Of a DNA stretch of 64,000 nt, positions 60,101-64,000 are shown one piece after another. The notes below the pieces were generated by a model that worked only from the letters and a program-made list of their open reading frames with translations, ran no database searches and was not told the DNA's origin. A program made the position numbers and the translations under genes. The DNA is from Punctularia strigosozonata HHB-11173 SS5. Its lineage: Eukaryota > Basidiomycota > Agaricomycetes > Corticiales > Punctulariaceae. The stretch is taken from positions 2,377,872-2,441,871 of the forward strand of contig NW_006767435.1 in NCBI RefSeq assembly GCF_000264995.1, written 5' to 3'. Position 1 is the stretch's first letter, and every line of letters starts with the position of its first letter.

Positions 60101-62122
60101 TCATGCTGCCATCGCTGCCGCCAATAGCTTGGAGAACACGGGAGTCCCGAACCCTGACGTTGCGTCCCACCCTGTGGTCGCGGTGAACGCAGACTGCCGC
60201 GAGCACGATCAGCCGCGAACGATGTTATAATCAACTACGGCACGCTTACAACTGTACTTGGGCAGTGAACCCCGGTGTTCTTCCCGATGGTGATGTCGGT
60301 AAAGGCGTTCGACGCGGTGGAGTAGATGAACGGGTTCAAGAAGCCAAGAACCGGTTTCCCAGCAGCGAGAAGCTGGTCATTGATCAATGCGATGACGCTC
60401 GCGAATATCGGCGCAGAAGCGGATGTACCGCCACTAGAGATGACTTCGCCTTCGCCAACGGCCTGAATGTTCCAACCCTGTGCTGCGACCTGTGCACCGT
60501 AAATCAGTGCGGAGAAATGACTTGCTTAATAAGAGACTACTGACGTCTGGGTATGCACGGCCGCTACTGTTGAATACGCCGGTGAAGTTGGAGGGGATGG
60601 TGTCGAGGAATTCGGACACAACTGTTGCCTGATATGACGGCCGCGGAAATACGTTAGAAAACCCACCGCCGGTGAAATTGATGGCCCGTTCAGGCTCTAT
60701 GTCAACTGTAGCACCGACGGCGGTCACAAACGGACAGCTAGCTGGGAATACGGGAATAAACATGTCTGAGGGGCATGTCGTGTTCAGGCCGTCGTGGTTG
60801 CCGCGCACGCCGCCGTCGCCTGACGCGTGAATCACGGAGACACCGCGTGCCCCAAGAGCCATATAGCCGTTGCAGATCTTCCTATCATCATATATCAGCC
60901 TGTTGCGTCTATGCACCGAAACATCTGAAAGACGCACGTTGCCAGGCTAACAGCAACAGTGTTCTCGTTGGCACCGTAGGACGTAGTCATTACCGAAGGT
61001 AGACTCAAGTTGCCTACGAGGAAGGCCACCGTATCCGCTAATCCGGTCAAGAAGTCGGTATTGCCGTTGGAAAGGAAAGTGACAGGAACGCCAGATGCGA
61101 CACCCATGGTGTACTCCATATCAAGGTTAGCCTCCTGTCTACAGGATTTCAACTGGTCGACACATCCGCATGTCATTGAACATGTGTGCGTACCCAGTAC
61201 CCGTTGGTATTTGGGGATTAGTGCCGTTGTCCACGGTCTCGACATTAAAGGTGGTCGTGGGATCGATTTCGGGTCGGAATTGCTTGAGGAAGGTCTAAGG
61301 AGGTGCTGGTTCCAGTGCATGCATGCATACTCGTCTGCGTGACGCTCACCGATATATCCGCGATCTCAGCAAACTCTTGAACATAACCTGTCACGAGAAG
61401 GATATTTCTCTGGTCCGCCGCTGCCGGGATCGCGGGAATCCCGTACAATTGCTGCAAGCAGACAGGTGTGATTGTGGAGTTGCATGAAGCAGAGACAGCG
61501 CGCTTCTCCACTGTGACGAAGTCCATCGGTGTAAGACGAGCATCCGGTTCTCCGAATGAAGTGGTCGGATGGATGGTGTCGACGTGACCGACGAGCTCTG
61601 ACGGAAGAGAGACGGACAACGTCCGTACTAAGGGCTCCGCAATAGAGCCATGGGTGAAGGTCTGGAAAGATGCACCGAAAAGCGTGTTTGCATGTCCGAC
61701 GGTGGTCGTGAAGGATACCCAGTCGCCATTCGGGGATATCACTGACGTCTCCAAACCGTTGTCCTGGGCGAACGTGTTGAATGCGGCGACGGTAGCGTCG
61801 GAGGGCGCCACAAACGACTTGACCTCGTCTATACAGCAGCTTCAGCAGAGGGTCGTTATCAAACATCAATTAGCCTACCAGCCGAAAGCCATCGTCTGAA
61901 ATCATGGCTGCCTGGTGTGCTCATCGACATCATCTTGCTCTCCAGACCCGCGATGTCGTTAGACGCGAGGGCAACGCGCAGTGTGATAGTCTGATCGTCA
62001 GGAGTAGCACCATGGCTTACGAACCCGCTGGGGTGCGAGGAGCGGCCCTCATGGAATACAAGCGACGCAGATGAGGACGTCACGACCGCAACGATTATGA
62101 GGAGCTCGTAAAATGCCAACAT
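60101..62122 (-). CDS. Secreted sedolisin (peptidase S53), copy 2
   Basis: Tandem paralogue of the previous gene in the same orientation. The start at 62122 gives MLAFYELLIIVAVVTSSSAS, a signal peptide that differs from copy 1, whereas the following propeptide (LVFHEGRSSHPSGFVSHGAT) is close to copy 1. Catalytic residues are intact: EANLD (near 61130), HASGDGGVRGN (near 60830), and the nucleophile motif GGTSASAPIFASVI (near 60420), where copy 1 has GGTSASSPSF. A 55-nt intron (61295-61349) sits at the same position as the 60-nt intron of copy 1. The C-terminus is TPVFSKLLAAAMAA. It should be an active secreted tripeptidyl-peptidase-like enzyme; differing promoters or specificity may have kept both copies. 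Confidence 0.92.
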
Positions 62123-62175
62123 GGCAAGTGCTGGAAGCGAAGGCCTCTGGCCATCAGCATCCTCCGGTTCGCCCA

Positions 62176-62182
62176 CTTATAG
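62176..62182 (-). promoter_or_regulatory. TATA box of sedolisin copy 2
   Basis: CTATAAG on the minus strand, 54-60 bp upstream of the ATG at 62122, closely matching the copy 1 spacing. Confidence 0.55.
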
Positions 62183-62916
62183 CCAGTGATGACCAGAGGT
62201 TGCGATGGCATTATTACATAAAAGTCGATGCACTGTATGTCTGCCGTAGCACATGGTGCGGTTAAGTGGGAGAGCGGTGACCAGTGCCCGTCTAGGGAGT
62301 ACGTTGCCATCAGAAGGCTGCATCTCGCATACAGTCTGTGAGATGTCGTGTACTTACCATGCAGGTCGCTGCCGTGAACCGGCAACGAGCAAGCTGAAAT
62401 CGGCGTGGTTTGAACGTTGGTTGTTAGAGCATTGCGCAGTAGCAACGGGGAATTTGACATTAAAGTATACCCGGAATCATCACTGATAGTAAGCGAAGAA
62501 GCTTGGAGAGGCGAGCGAGCCGACGAAAGCAGAGATACAGAAGTCGAGCAAGGCGTCCACATTCCGTGGAAAGTCGAGCCTAGCGCGTCTACAAACGCGT
62601 GACGTTGCGCTCCTCTCGCTCGAGACCGACTCGAATATTACAGTATGACTCATACTATGGGGCTGGGTGCATTCATAATCCTATGCCCGACGATATCCCA
62701 GATTGTGACGGGCGCTGGTGATCAAGGCGGCATATACCAGACACCAGCCCGATCCGAGTGCTACAGGACGATCGCCTTCGAGATCAGGGAGGAGGCTATT
62801 CATGAGCCAGTATCCTCGCACCCCGTCCGGAAGCATTGTATATCAATTTCACCGTCTCCTCTTCTTAGCCACCTGTTGCAAGATACACGTCAACGTGGGG
62901 TAGAACATACCTCGTC
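62183..62916. other. Intergenic region, divergent
   Basis: About 730 bp between divergent starts of sedolisin copy 2 and the Zn2Cys6 gene. No gene recognised. Confidence 0.35.
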
Positions 62917-63538
62917 ATGGACACCCAAGAAGAAGCGATCAACAATATCGAAACTTTGTCGGGTATAGGTAGTGTGGTACCCCGTCGTATGCGAGTCACT
63001 CAAGCTTGCGACTTCTGCAAGCGCAGGAAAGGTGCGAGCTCCTCGGACTATCTGATATCAGATACATTGCTCACTTAATGTAGTGAAATGTGAACAATCC
63101 ATTGAATTTCGTGAAGACTGTCCTGCTCATATATTCCCGCTATGAAGGCGACGGGGCCATCAACAACCAATCCCAATGCTCGGCCTGCATATTGTACGAT
63201 GTGCCGTGCAGGTATCAGAGCATAGCGAAGGTTCCCATTGGTTGCAGTGCTAGGCTGATGCTATCTACTGACATTCTCGTTCTCAGAAACGAGGCCCTAA
63301 GAAGCGGTACGTGACACGACAATCTCCAGCACAGCCGCTAAGGGCCACGGCATTTGAAGAGTCAATGTAATGCATATAAACAAGACCCAGTCTGCAACAA
63401 GTGAACGATCGGCAGGTGGAGTGTCTGCGACGAACACGTCAATTTCGACCCCAGATTTGGGGACTGCCCACCATGGCCAAGAAACGGACGACGACTACTA
63501 TGGCCCTTCTAGTGAAGATGAAGATTTAACCTCACTAT
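62917..63538 (+). CDS. Zn2Cys6 transcription factor, 5' part, apparently interrupted
   Basis: Exons 62917-63031, 63084-63089 (6 nt), 63148-63230, 63287-63310 and 63385 onward. The N-terminus is MDTQEEAINNIETLSGIGSV then MRVTQACDFCKRRK. The zinc cluster reads CDFCKRRKVKCDGAINNQ then SQCSACILYDVPC, spacing C-x2-C-x6-C-x9-C-x2-C-x6-C, which is canonical, followed by the basic linker AKKRGPKKRY. The third zinc Cys codon is split across the microexon. After an acidic linker (DDDYYGPSSEDEDLTSLL) the reading frame passes into non-TF sequence that begins TG at 63539 and looks like an LTR. The rest of the factor, with any MHR domain, is not in the window, so this is either a disrupted gene or the 5' end of one with an insertion. 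Confidence 0.75.
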
Positions 63539-64000
63539 TGTCAGGGCACGGCTCCCACACTCGCCTCATGTCTCATTGTTCTCCTTTTCTGCTTCCGCTT
63601 CTGTCCCATTTCGTTCATTTCCCCTAATACTTCCGTCTCCCTATTCGGTCGCGCTCTCCCGCGCCCTCCTAGGCTTCCCGCGCCCTCCTTTTGGCATCTC
63701 CCCTATTTCGTTCCGTCGCTCGGCGCTCCTAGGGCCTCCGCACTCGCCCGGCCTTCCTAGGCCGGTCCACCGGTCACGTGTCGGGCGCCCGAGGACCCTC
63801 CCCTTCTCTCATTGGACCATCTTTCGTTGCGTTGATGGATTACTCATCTACTATATAGTCGCCTGTCGCACCAGGGAGCAACCCAGACTTGTTCTCTCAG
63901 TTGCTTCCCTGCCTTGTGCGACAGGTATGTGTATTTCCCCTCGTATCTTCGTATATATACTCAGTTGCTTCCCTGCCTTGTGCGACAGCGTCTCCACCGC
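63539..64000 (+). mobile_element. Probable LTR retrotransposon end, cut by the window
   Basis: The sequence begins TGTCAGGGCACGGCTCCC, with TG at the expected LTR start. It is pyrimidine-rich and unlike the coding region before it. A TATA box CTATATAG lies at 63851-63858. Downstream are a strong inverted repeat and a 29-bp direct repeat (63896-63924 and 63960-63988). This layout (promoter and R-like region) suits a retroelement LTR in plus orientation. No primer-binding site, internal region or target duplication can be checked, as the window ends at 64000. Confidence 0.5.

Noticed and set aside
1-64000. tRNA, rRNA, CRISPR or bacterial operon features
   Set aside because: I looked for T-loop signatures, array-like repeats and ribosomal sequence and saw none; a covariance search would be needed to exclude a tRNA.

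Overview
The window is eukaryotic and almost certainly a filamentous basidiomycete (Agaricomycetes; a polypore-like fungus is my guess). Genes are dense and on both strands, introns are mostly about 50-60 nt with GT..AG ends and CTNA-type branch sites, and the gene content is typical of the group: WSC-domain protein, sedolisins, F-box-like protein, Zn2Cys6 factors, PIPK-like protein. I rebuilt the main gene models by hand from reading frames and splice signals. Exon coordinates given in the entries were checked for phase; where none are given, the model is less certain.

Layout. 0-4.5 kb: a PIP-kinase-like gene (possibly decayed), a five-exon mitochondrial pyruvate carrier gene (MPC2), an APQ12-like nuclear-envelope protein on the minus strand, and a small four-exon Cys protein. 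6-13 kb: an NAD(P)-binding epimerase-like protein, an MFS sugar transporter and, on the minus strand, a concentrative nucleoside transporter. 13.7-18 kb, minus strand: a DCAF7/WDR68-type WD40 protein and a Ubl-BAG co-chaperone. 18.4-29.6 kb: a chromatin and transcription block with BRE1 (histone H2B ubiquitin ligase, minus), TFB4 (TFIIH p34, minus) and CHD1 (remodeller, plus), the last two divergent from one short shared upstream region.

30-43 kb: an F-box-like protein, a nine-exon seven-TM receptor-like protein, a protein kinase with an MLKL-like helical N-terminus, a small inverted-repeat element, and a large Zn2Cys6 transcription factor. 44.7-49 kb, minus strand: a secreted protein with four WSC domains and a membrane-anchored M19 dipeptidase. 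52.4-55.8 kb: a 1108-residue ankyrin-repeat protein. 56.4-62.1 kb: two tandem secreted sedolisin (S53) proteases with matching TATA positions. 62.9-64 kb: the start of another Zn2Cys6 factor containing a 6-nt microexon; its coding frame stops where a sequence resembling the 5' end of a retrotransposon LTR begins and runs off the window.

Functional themes. BRE1, TFB4 and CHD1 act in the same transcription-coupled chromatin pathway. The sedolisins, dipeptidase, sugar and nucleoside transporters and WSC protein fit a saprotroph that digests and imports external nutrients. No rRNA, tRNA, CRISPR or bacterial-type operon features were seen.
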